Positions 1 through 8,925 of a DNA stretch of 38,039 bases are shown in pieces. A program made the position numbers and the translations under genes. The DNA is taken from the NCBI RefSeq assembly GCF_000760515.2, contig NW_013546367.1, forward strand, positions 1-38,039, written 5' to 3'. The first letter of the stretch is position 1. Every line of letters starts with the position of its first letter. The notes under the pieces were generated by a model. The model worked only from the letters and a program-made list of their open reading frames with translations, searched no databases and was not told where the DNA came from. This stretch comes from Mitosporidium daphniae (Eukaryota; Microsporidia).

Positions 1-2
1 GT

Positions 3-197
3 ATACTCATCAGTTTAGATTTACTATTGCTTTTTGTAGTGTGCTTGGATATTTTTTTAATTATACGTTTAACTAACCCACTTTCGTGGCTCAAGACTCA
101 ACACGGTACTCTTCAGGTCCTTTCAAAATGGGATGGCATCAAATTTGCTATTTATCGCAGCTTTCCAAAGACAGTCGGGAGTGAATTAAATGATTGA
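3..197 (+). CDS. 3' end of an unidentified membrane protein gene (5' truncated by window)
   Basis: A stop-free frame runs from the first bases of the window to a TGA at 195-197, giving about 64 residues without a methionine. It begins with a strongly hydrophobic stretch rich in Leu, Val and Ile (about residues 1-21, probably a transmembrane helix). A polar tail follows, with a WLKTQHG segment, a WDGIKFAIYRSFP segment and a short acidic end. I do not recognise the family. The window starts with GTATAC and has TTTTTGTAG at 31-39, so the first 39 bases could instead be an intron; the frame stays open either way. The absence of stops and the balanced amino-acid composition argue for real coding sequence, but the rest of the gene lies outside. 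Confidence 0.45.
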   Translation: MLISLDLLLLFVVCLDIFLIIRLTNPLSWLKTQHGTLQVLSKWDGIKFAIYRSFPKTVGSELND

Positions 198-319
198 GGC
201 AAGGAATATATCCCTTTGGTCCATCTTTAGAATTTGTGAGAATACGAAGTTTTTGAAAATGCTCTTACCTCGTTATTTTGAAATACGCATTTGTCTCGCC
301 TCAGAATTTAAGGGGATCC

Positions 320-340
320 AACCCTAACACTAACCCTAAA
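320..340. repeat. Telomere-like CCCTAA motifs
   Basis: CCAACCCTAACACTAACCCTAAA holds degenerate copies of the TTAGGG-type repeat (complement strand). A second pair of copies lies at 471-483. Both flank the small minus-strand ORF at 346-522. They are too short to be a telomere, and genes continue on both sides, so they are interstitial sites, possibly for a telobox protein such as the one encoded at 8926-10310. Confidence 0.55.
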
Positions 341-345
341 TTTGC

Positions 346-522
346 TTAATCTAATTCCGCTTTCGCTCCGATCTGCCCTTCCAAAGCCTGTTTTGCATCT
401 TCAGCTGCATCTAGCGTTGAGATCAGGGTTTCTTTTCCATGATCCCGCTTATTAAAATAAAAACCATAGTAAACCCTAACCCTGAATAAAGCAACCTCAA
501 AAGAGATATCTGCCACACACAT
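346..522 (-). CDS. Small hypothetical protein (58 aa, or 47 aa if a 33-nt intron is removed)
   Basis: An uninterrupted minus-strand frame starts with ATG at 522 and stops with TAA at 346-348. The C-terminal half is helix-like and charged (GKETLISTLDAAEDAKQAL, then a Lys/Glu-rich end) and looks like real protein. The middle of the 58-aa form (VRVYYGFYFNK) is translated from a telomere-like GGGTTAGGG stretch. That stretch could be a 33-nt intron beginning GTTAGG and ending AATAAG, whose removal keeps the frame. No family is recognised. It lies downstream of CENP-C on the same strand, with 89 bases between the CENP-C stop and this start. It could also be chance. Confidence 0.3.
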   Translation of the reverse strand: MCVADISFEVALFRVRVYYGFYFNKRDHGKETLISTLDAAEDAKQALEGQIGAKAELD

Positions 523-611
523 TCAATTATCCACATGAAAAACGGATCCAAACAGGCCTATATGGCTATTTTGATGAGTAAATCTGATGGGAATCACAGA
601 TAAGTTTATTT

Positions 612-2188
612 TCAACAGTTCATATTCACATAAAAAAGCCTAGCTTCCTCCGTTGCAGATTCATTGGTAATTTCAAATTGATTGTGAGGCGGGATTCTGA
701 ACTCGGCTCCATCAACGGCTATGAACGATGTAGTATGTATTGTGACCTTACATACTCCGGAGCAAAGGAAAAAAATCTAAAATGAAACCAAAAATGTGTA
801 CGATTGACATCGGGCCTGAATTTGAATTGGGCTTTTTCCCACACCGAGCAGGCAGCACAAGGGAACCAGATGAAAATGCCCCCTCTTGTGTAAATGTAGA
901 TGCCACAAAAAATCGATCTTTCCTTGAACTTGAGGATACATCGATGTCGTTATGGCTTATCATTAGCTCTATGTCATGAGAATTGGAAAAGGTTACTTTG
1001 AGAAATCTCTGCTTTGGAGTGATCAGAATTGACAACAAATACGGGGCCCGAAACCTCCTTATGCTCTTCAAAACCAAGGCGCTCCAACCTATGAGCCAAG
1101 GACAAAATCTTCTTTTTCGGCAAATTCTTTCTACTCGCCGAAGAAATTGCCCCAGTACATGTTAACCTCCTTCTTTTTGTGCCCACTCGCTTGTTAGAAG
1201 CTTTGCTATCGTCCATTTCCGGGTACGTAATTACATCTAAAACTGCTGGAAGCGATAATTTGGCGCACGATTCACGACGCCCATAGACAACACGCTCGTT
1301 CTTCCAAAACTCCAATGGCCTATATTTCCTTCTATTTGACCGGCGAGGATGAGGCTTCAGGGATGCTTCCGTGATGTCCTCATAGTGATTTTCGTTGCTA
1401 TCTGAGTTGGTAGAAGATAACATGGTCTGCTCCTCATACTCAAAAAATTGTTCTTCCGGTACAATAATATGGCCCTCGGTATTGGATATTATGGCCTCTG
1501 TAGAAATCGTCTCTGGTGATAAAAGCTCCGAATCTGGGAATGGAAGCTCTGTGTAGGGATGAGGAGAATTGCTAGATTTGGCCGATCCAGACGGATCAAC
1601 GTCATGAGTGTCCACCGTGTTGATGCTTGTAAATGAGAGTTGAAAATAGGATTCTGAAACGTCCAAACACTGGACATCATCGATATTGGTGGTCAACTCT
1701 ACACGTTTATCAATGGCGTGGTCAACCAAACTAAGACTTTCCTTGTTTGAAAAATCATCCCCAATCACATGGATGGCATCTCCTCCATTAATCGATAATG
1801 TAGAGGCAGTTACTTGCTGTGTTGCATCAAAGGTGGGCAAGGAACTTGGAAATTTGCCATCACTGAGTGTATCGTTTTCAAGTTCAAGTTGATTAGAAAA
1901 AAATGCATCAACAGAGCAGTTGGTCTCAACAGAGCGATTTGTGTCAACAGCGACACCTTGAATAGGCTCAATCCTACTGGTAAATCTGACCTTCGGATTG
2001 GGGGATTTTGCTGCATTCCAGTATGCCTCTACGTTCTCGAGGTTGTGGTCATTCAATGGGATGTTCTTTGGCATCTCTATGCCGGTCCTACGTCCCGCGT
2101 CTGAGGGCGACAGCAGGGAAGCGATGGCTCCCTCCGAAAAGCCTCCAGAAGGCAAAGCTACAAAATCTGTTCGTGATGCTTCTTTCAA
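612..2188 (-). CDS. MIF2: CENP-C / Mif2 inner kinetochore protein
   Basis: CENP-C binds centromeric CENP-A nucleosomes and links them to the outer kinetochore. The predicted protein has 507 residues. Residues 282-304 hold the CENP-C motif (RRSNRRKYRPLEFWKNERVV), whose Arg and aromatic residues contact the nucleosome. The C-terminus is a cupin dimerisation domain: GSLVLPARCGKKPNSNS, then FFLCSGVCKVTIHTTSF, then a strand-rich end with FRIPPHNQF. This domain appears only after removing two introns, 969-996 (28 nt, GTAACC..CATAG) and 777-801 (25 nt, GTACAC..TTTAG). The first half is poorly conserved and acidic, as is usual for the family. Start is the first ATG of the long frame. A conventional long-ORF reading loses the last strands of the cupin. 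Confidence 0.9.
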
Positions 2189-2399
2189 CGTCCTCTATGG
2201 ATTTAGAAAAGAGGGGTTACTCGGGTTGATATAATCGAGTCAAGGGTCGCCTTTGACGGCTGAACTGATAATTCGTCCATGAATTTAAATTTCGGATTTA
2301 ATGTCAATTTTAATGCAATTTTTCATTTAGCGGTTTTGGATCGACTGTTTAAATATGGTGGCGAGCAGTCGTTTGAAGGGGTATTGATATTGACTGCCA

Positions 2400-3054
2400 T
2401 TAGAACACACGTTCCGATCGAGCGGTGCGTTTTCGCTTTCTCTTTGCGGATGATTCTATAATTGAAATGTTCGGGATTTCCAAAAACCCCGCGGAGCCTC
2501 TAAAATCAGCCTGGCTATTTTGAAAAGATGTTGACCTGTTTCCTAGGAAATCCGAAGCAAGGCCCAAGTAACCATACCTGGATGCCGGCTCGATATATGC
2601 TCTCTGGGTTTCCCGTGGCAATTTTGCGATGCTTTTAACGCTTGATTTAGCGCCGTAATTTTGAACTCCAAATATAACTGCTGCTGACGGGCCTGGTAAT
2701 TCCAGAACGATAAGGCTCTATTAGCAACATCGAGAATGGTGGACGGCGAAAGACCGGCCAAAACCATCTATCTGCTAAGTCCTCCGTACATCTACTGATT
2801 TCCATTCGGTTTCTGGATCGAGGTTTGTAAAAAAGATATCCTTTTCTGCAAACAAGTCTGAATTGCAGGCTGGACATCGCAATTTGGACGTGAAAAACTT
2901 GGTTCCGCACTCTTCGCATATGATATCTAAATTGCTTATTGATGTCAAACCTACGAGAACACGAAGTTATGTATGCTCGGTCGGTGAGAAAAAGCTTCCC
3001 GCACGCAACGACATTGCAATAGAGCGAAACAAATTCATCCCCACTACAATTCAT
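2400..3054 (-). CDS. CCNB1IP1: HEI10 / CCNB1IP1-like RING E3 ligase for meiotic crossovers
   Basis: HEI10 (CCNB1IP1) is a RING-type ubiquitin or SUMO ligase that marks crossover sites on meiotic chromosomes. The spliced protein has 187 residues. It carries a RING of CNVVAC, CSH, CEEC and CPAC pairs in the first ~55 residues. The signature MVLAGLSPSTILDVANRALSFW then leads into a coiled-coil stretch and a basic Ser-rich tail (KRKRKR). Three introns are inferred: 2927-2954 (28 nt), 2768-2795 (28 nt) and 2543-2577 (35 nt). The first splits the codon of the RING histidine, so without splicing the finger is destroyed. The first two are well fixed by family similarity; the third rests on frame restoration in a poorly conserved tail. 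It is divergent from the Mpv17 gene, with 66 bases between start codons. Confidence 0.88.
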
Positions 3055-3120
3055 GGCACCAGATAAAATTTCAAATAATGCATAAAATTTTTAACTTCAA
3101 TTTGATTTCCAATCTTTCAG

Positions 3121-3858
3121 ATGTTTAAAAACTCTGCCCGGTTCTACAATCATTTGCTAAACCGCTACACATATCCCGTACAAATGGCGTCTGCCGGCAT
3201 GCTTTGGTTTTCGGGTGATGTCCTCTGCCAATACTTGGTTTGGCACGCCAGCTCGGGCACCGAGCTTTCCTGCTGTACGTCTGCCACATGCCCAGAGTGC
3301 ATTTGCGATTCTACAATGACACCTGTGCAGCGGGAGCGCTCCACATTTACTCAGCAAATCGACTGGCCAAGATCTGTTCGAATGACTTTGTATGGAACGT
3401 TTTTTTCTGCGCCAATTTATACATTCTGGTTTACCCTTTTAGAAAAGCTTTCAACACACACGTTCAAATCCTACCCGAGCTCCGTGATACCCTCAAAGCT
3501 GCTCAAAACTCCCTCCCATCTTCAAAGCGCAAAAGTTTCCAACGCAACATCCAGATTGCTAAAAATAACTGCCTTCAAGACTTTCCTTGACGTAATCGTA
3601 TTTGATCCTTTCTATTTGTCGTTCTTTTTTACCGTCTCCGGCTGCATGGAAAATAGGTCAAAAGAGGATATCAAAAAAAAGCTGCATGACGAGCTTTCCA
3701 CAACGTATTTGACTGGCGTTGCTGTGTGGCTTCCAATTCAATTCGCCAACTTCCGATACATTCCGGTCCCTTATCAACCCTTGATCGTCCAAGGTGTAAA
3801 TCTTTTTTGGAATTCTTTCCTTTCTTGGGTCCAACACAAAGAATCTAGGAATCATTAA
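3121..3858 (+). CDS. SYM1: Mpv17/PMP22/Sym1-family membrane protein
   Basis: Members are small four-helix proteins of the inner mitochondrial or peroxisomal membrane, thought to form channels. The 245-residue protein shows the family landmarks: SGDVLCQ near residue 30, IDWPRSVRMTLYGTFFSAPIYTFW in the middle, and the C-terminal signature GVAVWLPIQFANFRYIPV followed by FWNSFLSWVQH. It has no intron. An unusual feature is an insertion at about residues 40-78 that contains five cysteines within 15 residues (CCTSATCPECIC) and has no counterpart in typical Sym1 proteins, which run about 180-200 residues. TTTCAG lies directly before the ATG, resembling a splice acceptor, but no GT donor exists in the preceding 60 bases. 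Whether it is mitochondrial or peroxisomal cannot be told from sequence. Confidence 0.88.
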   Translation: MFKNSARFYNHLLNRYTYPVQMASAGMLWFSGDVLCQYLVWHASSGTELSCCTSATCPECICDSTMTPVQRERSTFTQQIDWPRSVRMTLYGTFFSAPIYTFWFTLLEKLSTHTFKSYPSSVIPSKLLKTPSHLQSAKVSNATSRLLKITAFKTFLDVIVFDPFYLSFFFTVSGCMENRSKEDIKKKLHDELSTTYLTGVAVWLPIQFANFRYIPVPYQPLIVQGVNLFWNSFLSWVQHKESRNH

Positions 3859-3991
3859 GAACCCATCGCTTATAGAGTGAAGCATTGTGCCTCTTATTTA
3901 TTAATAAATTTATTTTGTACGCCAAATTTGTTTCATTGCACGTCCAATGGAATTTTCTCCTATTTGAGCATAATTCCGCGCACTGCACTTG

Positions 3992-4214
3992 ATGGAATAT
4001 AAGGAGCTTCCGGCAATTCTCTTTCCTTTCTCGCTCAATGGTACCAAATTTCTGCTGATTTAGTTTAGAAATGCAATTAAGAACACTGGTGGAGGAGCAG
4101 TCGATTTTATTTATCATTCACATGCTCATAGTGCTGATAATTGTTTGCATTTTTCTCATCGGCCTTACCATTGGATATCTAACGCAAGGACCAAAATCAG
4201 ACCCTAGAAAATAA
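3992..4214 (+). CDS. Small single-pass membrane protein (64 aa), one 28-nt intron
   Basis: Two exons join across a 28-nt intron (4041-4068, GTACCA..GTTTAG) to give a 64-residue protein. The N-terminal ~28 residues are soluble (MEYKELPAILFPFSLNE). A run of about 25 residues almost free of charge (ILFIIHMLIVLIIVCIFLIG) forms one transmembrane helix, and a short basic tail ends KSDPRK. The intron length matches the commonest intron class of the neighbourhood and the join is in frame, which supports a real gene. I do not recognise the family. It ends 3 bases before the stop of the convergent RNase H2A gene. A 90-codon open frame on the opposite strand (3845-4117) is less convincing. Confidence 0.55.
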
Positions 4215-4217
4215 ATG

Positions 4218-5458
4218 TCACCTCCGGTTTATTAGGGTATTTGAGGGCTTAAGGCCTAAATTAAGTGTAACCCTCGTGTTCAATAGGTCTGTGCCATTAT
4301 CAGCCATTCGATTGTGTGCGTTTAAGGCTGCCAGAGGCGTAGCCTTTGCCAAGCACCCCTGAAATGGGCCGGTAGATTCACCGCTTTTTGGCCCTTTAAA
4401 AAAGCTAGAAAGCTTCCGCTGGCCACAACTTGGAATCGCATCAGCTTGCTTGTGCATTTTTGCCTTCTTGACCTCCACTGTCCTGCATTCAACACTGCTG
4501 CCAAGCTCAGAAATCGTTGGAACAGGCCACTCTATTTCAATAGCATGTTCTTGCAGGATTTTTTCGCACGTCGACCAAGAAAAACGAATCAAGTCAGCAA
4601 AGCCAAAAAACGGCTGAATATTATTATTCAGCCAACCGATGGTTACTGGATCTGAAAGTCAGTTTGAAAAGCAGGCAGTTACCTCCCGGGTATCCCGATC
4701 CAAACTTTTTGTTTTGAAACCGATCTGTTTTAGCGTTGCTGGCAAAATCCCAGTTTTCCAAGCAAACATCTCTGAAAACCTGAAGATTAGCGCGACACAA
4801 GGCACCTTAGCAAGAATGCTGGCCGCAGATACCATTGGATATAAAGAATCTGCCTTTGGCGAGACCGTGAATTTGATTTTTGGAAATTTAGACGAAAGAA
4901 ATCTCTCCAGTGAGGCGGGCACGCCCACAGTATCGATCCAAAGCTATGGAAAATAAAATCGCCATCTTTACGGTAGTGATATTTATTCCCTTGGAAAGAA
5001 CACGCTCGATCAATTCTACTATTGCTAGATGCGATAGCGTATTAAGGTTGATCTTGTTCCTAATATTGTTGCTCATTAAAAGCGACCTACTTTTTTAGCA
5101 TGGCTTGCGATATTTCAACAGCAGAGATTGGTTTGATCAACCAACCAAACTCTGCTGAAGCTCTGGCACTAGTCAGCGATTTGATAAAGTTGTTTCTTTG
5201 GTCTGCAGAAAGTGTCTTCGAATCTAACATTAAGACTGCAACATGATGGATACCTTGGACCCCCAATTGCTTTATATTCGCCTCCTCGTGTAAAGGGCAA
5301 AATGCTATGGAATATACAAGAGGACCTTTCAAGTTACTTGAAGTGAACATACCAAGAACCGGCCCCCTTCCGGCCTCATCGATGCCCCCACAAAATGGCG
5401 CCATCCCACTTTTCACTTGTTTGGGAAACGCCTCAACAGGCGGCAACAACGCAGCCAT
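4218..5458 (-). CDS. RNASEH2A: Ribonuclease H2 catalytic subunit A (RNase HII family) with C-terminal PIP box
   Basis: RNase H2 cuts RNA in RNA-DNA hybrids and removes single ribonucleotides from DNA. The spliced protein has 374 residues. Catalytic landmarks are GGIDEAGRGPVLG (Asp27, Glu28), DSKTLS, WIDTVG and SPKADSLYPMVSAASILAK, then FGSGYPGDP and FADLIRFSWST. Four introns restore this order: 5060-5090 (31 nt), 4944-4971 (28 nt), 4780-4805 (26 nt) and 4652-4682 (31 nt). Family similarity stops at about residue 275. The extra tail of about 100 residues contains QRKLSSFF (near residue 308), a perfect PCNA-interacting motif. The start at 5458 is preferred over an upstream in-frame ATG at 5506, which would overlap the Nup53 stop. 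Confidence 0.93.
4398..4421 (-). other. PIP box (PCNA-interacting motif) coded in the RNase H2A tail
   Basis: The eight codons read Q-R-K-L-S-S-F-F, an exact Q-x-x-[ILM]-x-x-[FY]-[FY] match, followed by basic KGPK. It sits in a low-complexity, probably disordered tail outside the catalytic fold, where such motifs normally work. Confidence 0.75.
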
Positions 5459-5487
5459 TGATGGAACCAAAATATTTATTTGAATTT

Positions 5488-6561
5488 TTACACCCCAAAA
5501 AACCAATTTAAAAGATTGTCAAAATAACTGCCAAGTTCTTGGGTTTGTTCCACCCTTAACGGAAACAAGGCCTCGTCGGCGTGATTTTGTTTGTAATCTA
5601 AAAAGATATTTTCAGTATTCTGGATGGAGGAAGATGGCGTGTTTTGGCGCTTAAGCTTCACCGGGCTACATGACCAAATTACATCCTCGGCACAAATGGA
5701 ATTTAACTTGGCCCTTGCCGTATCAAATGGAATGACCCCAAGCATATATTGTACATCTGTGCCATCAGCCAACGTTGCAAACATTAAAGTTCCTTGCTTT
5801 TCTAATGCTTTTGAAGCATCCAATGGGGAAGCCCATTCTACATGGATCCAAGACGGACCAGCGGAACAGTTATCAAACGGATCCCTGAACGTGCTGCTAG
5901 ATTTGGGTTCGATGGGATTAAGGCTTTTAATAAACTTCACAGTTCCTATCGTTTTAAAATATGAGATGATCACATCCAACTCTGCCGGTGGAAATCCAAA
6001 TATAGTTGTCATCGTACAAATAGGAAACTCTCTGTTCCTAATGGAGGAGAACGGGGTTATTGGGGACTGTGCAAGCATAGCATTTTCGACACCTCCTGAA
6101 GATGGTGTTGGAGTACAGGGTGTATGTGCTACAGAATCCGACAGCGATTCCCTAGGCGGACTGCCAAGAAGACCAGAGCTAGGAACTGCATCTGCAAAAG
6201 AAGAAGAAGAGCTAGAGGCAATTATTTGATTTAAATTATCGATAGATATCGTATCCCGGAGTGGAGAGAAAGTTCTCCGCTCCAAATGAACTTGGTTCGC
6301 GGAGACATTGTTTTTGCCAGCATGAAAGAAGGATGGCGGTGTGCCTTTGGACGGTGAAGATGTGAGTGGTAAATTTCTTAATGGGTCTGGAGAAGAGGCC
6401 TGACCCAATAAATATTGTGGGAGATACATGGAGGTGCATGGCGATTTGACAGCAGAAGAAGAAGAAGAAGCCTCGGAATTCTCTGATGAAAATTGCCTCC
6501 CAGAGGCTGTAGGTTGGGTTCCCCATTCATATGTGGCTGAGGAGGTGTGTGTTTGAGACAT
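5488..6561 (-). CDS. NUP53: Nucleoporin Nup53/Nup35 (MPPN/Nup35-type RRM)
   Basis: Nup53/Nup35 is a nuclear pore component that links the inner ring to the pore membrane. The 357-residue single-exon protein has a Ser/Pro-rich disordered first half. A Nup35-type RRM follows at about residues 180-285 (TTIFGFPPAELDVIISYFKTI, SWIHVEWASPLDASKALEKQG, then YMLGVIPF). The last residues, YFDNLLNWFFGV, match the amphipathic membrane-binding helix at the family's C-terminus. The length is close to that of fungal and animal members. Its stop lies about 30 bases upstream of the RNase H2A start on the same strand. Its start faces the lipase gene across a 342-base divergent spacer. Confidence 0.88.
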   Translation of the reverse strand: MSQTHTSSATYEWGTQPTASGRQFSSENSEASSSSSAVKSPCTSMYLPQYLLGQASSPDPLRNLPLTSSPSKGTPPSFFHAGKNNVSANQVHLERRTFSPLRDTISIDNLNQIIASSSSSSFADAVPSSGLLGSPPRESLSDSVAHTPCTPTPSSGGVENAMLAQSPITPFSSIRNREFPICTMTTIFGFPPAELDVIISYFKTIGTVKFIKSLNPIEPKSSSTFRDPFDNCSAGPSWIHVEWASPLDASKALEKQGTLMFATLADGTDVQYMLGVIPFDTARAKLNSICAEDVIWSCSPVKLKRQNTPSSSIQNTENIFLDYKQNHADEALFPLRVEQTQELGSYFDNLLNWFFGV

Positions 6562-6903
6562 TTGAATAAAATAATGAAGGATGTAAAAATTAAATTAAAA
6601 ATTATCTTCAATTAATCAGCATGCACTTAAATGGAAAGTCAATGTTTGATCTTTGATCATGCATCAAAGCCAGTAATTTTCCAAACTTTACTTGAAGTCA
6701 AACCGCATTGAAGCGTATGGGATTTTTTTCTGTCATAACTCGGGCGTTGAACCCGGCATTCGGTATTTGTGTGATGCTAATTAGCAGAGAAAGATATTCT
6801 GACGGCCATTATAACGCAGTTTTATGAGTTTTCTGTAGATTTCCTGTCGTTTTGGTACAAGGTTGGATTTTCCTGCTGATTTTAGATCATTTATGGAAGG
6901 TTA
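6562..6903. other. Divergent intergenic spacer between NUP53 and the TAG lipase
   Basis: No protein gene is visible here. The Nup53-proximal 50 bases are very AT-rich (AAATTAAATTAAAAATTA). At 6862-6892 a GTACAA..GCTGATTTTAG segment of 31 nt could be a 5'-UTR intron of the lipase gene, ending 11 bases before its start. A B-box-like GGGTTCAACGCCC lies on the minus strand near 6740-6754, but no tRNA can be folded around it. Confidence 0.4.
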
Positions 6904-8828
6904 ATGGACCAAGTGCTCATTAAAAACGAGCTGATGCTTGGCATGAACAATGCCACGAATTATTCCGAATGGCTTCAGTTTGCCTCGCAATTGGATATCT
7001 TGGAAGGTAAAAATGCAGCGTTGCTAACGCAGCACTTTAGGCCAACATTTATGGCGACTTCAAGACACCTCGTCCGTGTATGATTATGAACTGCTTTCTC
7101 GCCGATTGGAAGAAATGCAAAGCGCCTACTCTTGGGCAGATGTCAATGCTGTCGCATTTTTGCTTCGAACAAGCATGTCAAGAAATATCGGCAACATTGG
7201 CGCAAAAGAGCTGTACCGGTACTCTAGAATAGGCACGAAATCATTGATCGAAAAATACTTGAAGCAAACGTCTTCGCTGATTGATTATGTGGTGTCGCAA
7301 GAGTCTTATTTTCAAAACATCTCGCCGCCACAGCTGGACGGCCGAATACATGGGCTACCTTTATATTTGCCTTCAGAAGCCACGGAAGTTTCTTCCGTTT
7401 CAAGATCCCCAATTCCTGCGTCCGGCAAAAACGATTCGTTTCACAACATTTCCTCTGCCGACCTGATAATGAGGCAGCTATCTTTCTTTTCTGACTTGCG
7501 ACATACACTTGGAAACTCTGCATTGATGTTATCCGGCGGCGCTACGCTTGGCATCCATCATATTGGCGTACTCAAATGCTTGTATGAGCAAAAAATGCTA
7601 CCTCGCATCCTATGTGGGTCGTCAGCGGGGGCCATCGTGGCCTCCATGGTAGCTATTCGTTTGGATTCTGAACTTCAAGAAATCCTTGCATCCCTTGACG
7701 ACGTTTCTTGGCATTTCTTTGAAGGCCCAGATCAACACCTCAAACATACCACCTTTCCGTTGGCCAGATTCGCCAGGCAGCTTATCCGGCTCATACGAGA
7801 TGGCGCCGTTTTCGATAGCGACGTTCTCTCCGAATTTTTGCGTGAACATGTCGGTGCAACGGTCACCTTTCTAGAGGCCTACAATCGCACCCGACGCGTT
7901 TTGAATGTTGCCGTGTCATCGACCACGCCATATGAAATGCCTCGCCTTTTGAATTATTTGACATCACCATATGTGCTGATTTGGACGGCAGTTGCTGCGT
8001 CTTGTGCAGCTCCAACTCTCTTTAAATCCAGTAGGATTCTTGTAAAAACCCCGTCTGGGGAAATCATCCCATGGTCGGGCTCGGATGATGCAACTTGGAT
8101 GGACGGGTCTGTTGAAAATGACCTTCCAATATCCAGAATTGCACACCTGTTTAATGTAAACTTTTTCATCGTATCGCAGGTTTCCATTTTGGGGCTTATT
8201 TTAGGTTAATCCACACGTGGTCCCTTTTCTCACAAAGGGCGGTATCCGCGAATCAAGGCTTGATTCGTTTAAACGCATTGTGTGCCATGTGTTGAGGGAA
8301 GAAATCCTTTTTAGGCTCCCAATGCTGATTGATTTTGGCCTTGTTCCCAGACGGCTGGGCGTCTTTTTAAGAAACATCCTCTCTCAAAAGTACGAAGGCG
8401 ATGTGACAATTGTTCCAAGCACCATAGCCTTGACAGACTTGCTGAATATTTTTACGGCTCCCACTTCAGACAGGGTCCATTCAGCGGTTTTACGAGGCGA
8501 GCATGCCACTTGGCCATATCTTGCCTTCATCCGTTCCCAGACCTATGTGGAGATGAAATTAGACAGGGTACTTTATGCGCTAAAGTGCAGATTGTTAGAG
8601 CAGTCTTGGAGCCGTGCCCCACGGGAGCTTCTGAGGCCGATTGGGTTCACCCCATCAGCCGAGCTTGACAAAAATGGGTCTCCAAGCAACTCGAATGCAA
8701 ACGACAGCTCTGTTGTATGGAACGAAGAGGCCGCCGTGCCTCCTCTGTTGGGTGAACTGGGTTGGAAATACCCTAGCAATCGAATTTCGCCTTTTCTTAA
8801 CCACACCAGCTATCCAAGGAGTAGATAG
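6904..8828 (+). CDS. Patatin-domain triacylglycerol lipase (Tgl3/4/5-SDP1 type)
   Basis: Enzymes of this group hydrolyse storage triacylglycerols on lipid droplets. The spliced protein has 621 residues. An N-terminal DUF3336-like region (YSEWLQFASQLD..LWRLQ..YDYELLSRRLEEM) precedes the patatin domain. The oxyanion loop is SGGATLGIHHIG, the nucleophile elbow GSSAG (Ser229) and the catalytic Asp lies in WMDGSVENDLP (Asp389), completing a Ser-Asp dyad. The C-terminal part keeps GEHATWPYLAFIRSQTYVEMKLDR, typical of Tgl4/SDP1. Introns are 7007-7040 (34 nt, with GCTAACG branch-like site) and 8180-8204 (25 nt). The start is the ATG at 6904; an ATG at 6893 meets a stop after three codons. It is a full-length, probably active lipase. 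Confidence 0.9.
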
Positions 8829-8925
8829 TGCATGTGCGTCCGCGTCCTCTTGCATGTTATCCAAGTAAATTGTAAAAAAATTTATAGAGAAACCTTGATA
8901 CATAACTCGTAATTTTGCCATTAAG

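Noticed and set aside
1-500. Chromosome end (telomere) at the left edge
   Set aside because: TTAGGG-like units are few, degenerate and interstitial, and coding sequence continues to base 3.
3845-4117. 90-codon minus-strand frame
   Set aside because: It overlaps the plus-strand spliced 64-aa membrane protein gene, shows no family features and lies antisense in a convergent spacer.
6733-6827. Possible tRNA on the minus strand: B-box-like GGGTTCAACGCCC and six of seven acceptor pairs over 95 nt
   Set aside because: No anticodon stem, no normal D arm and an A in place of U8. The acceptor match is AT-only apart from one pair.
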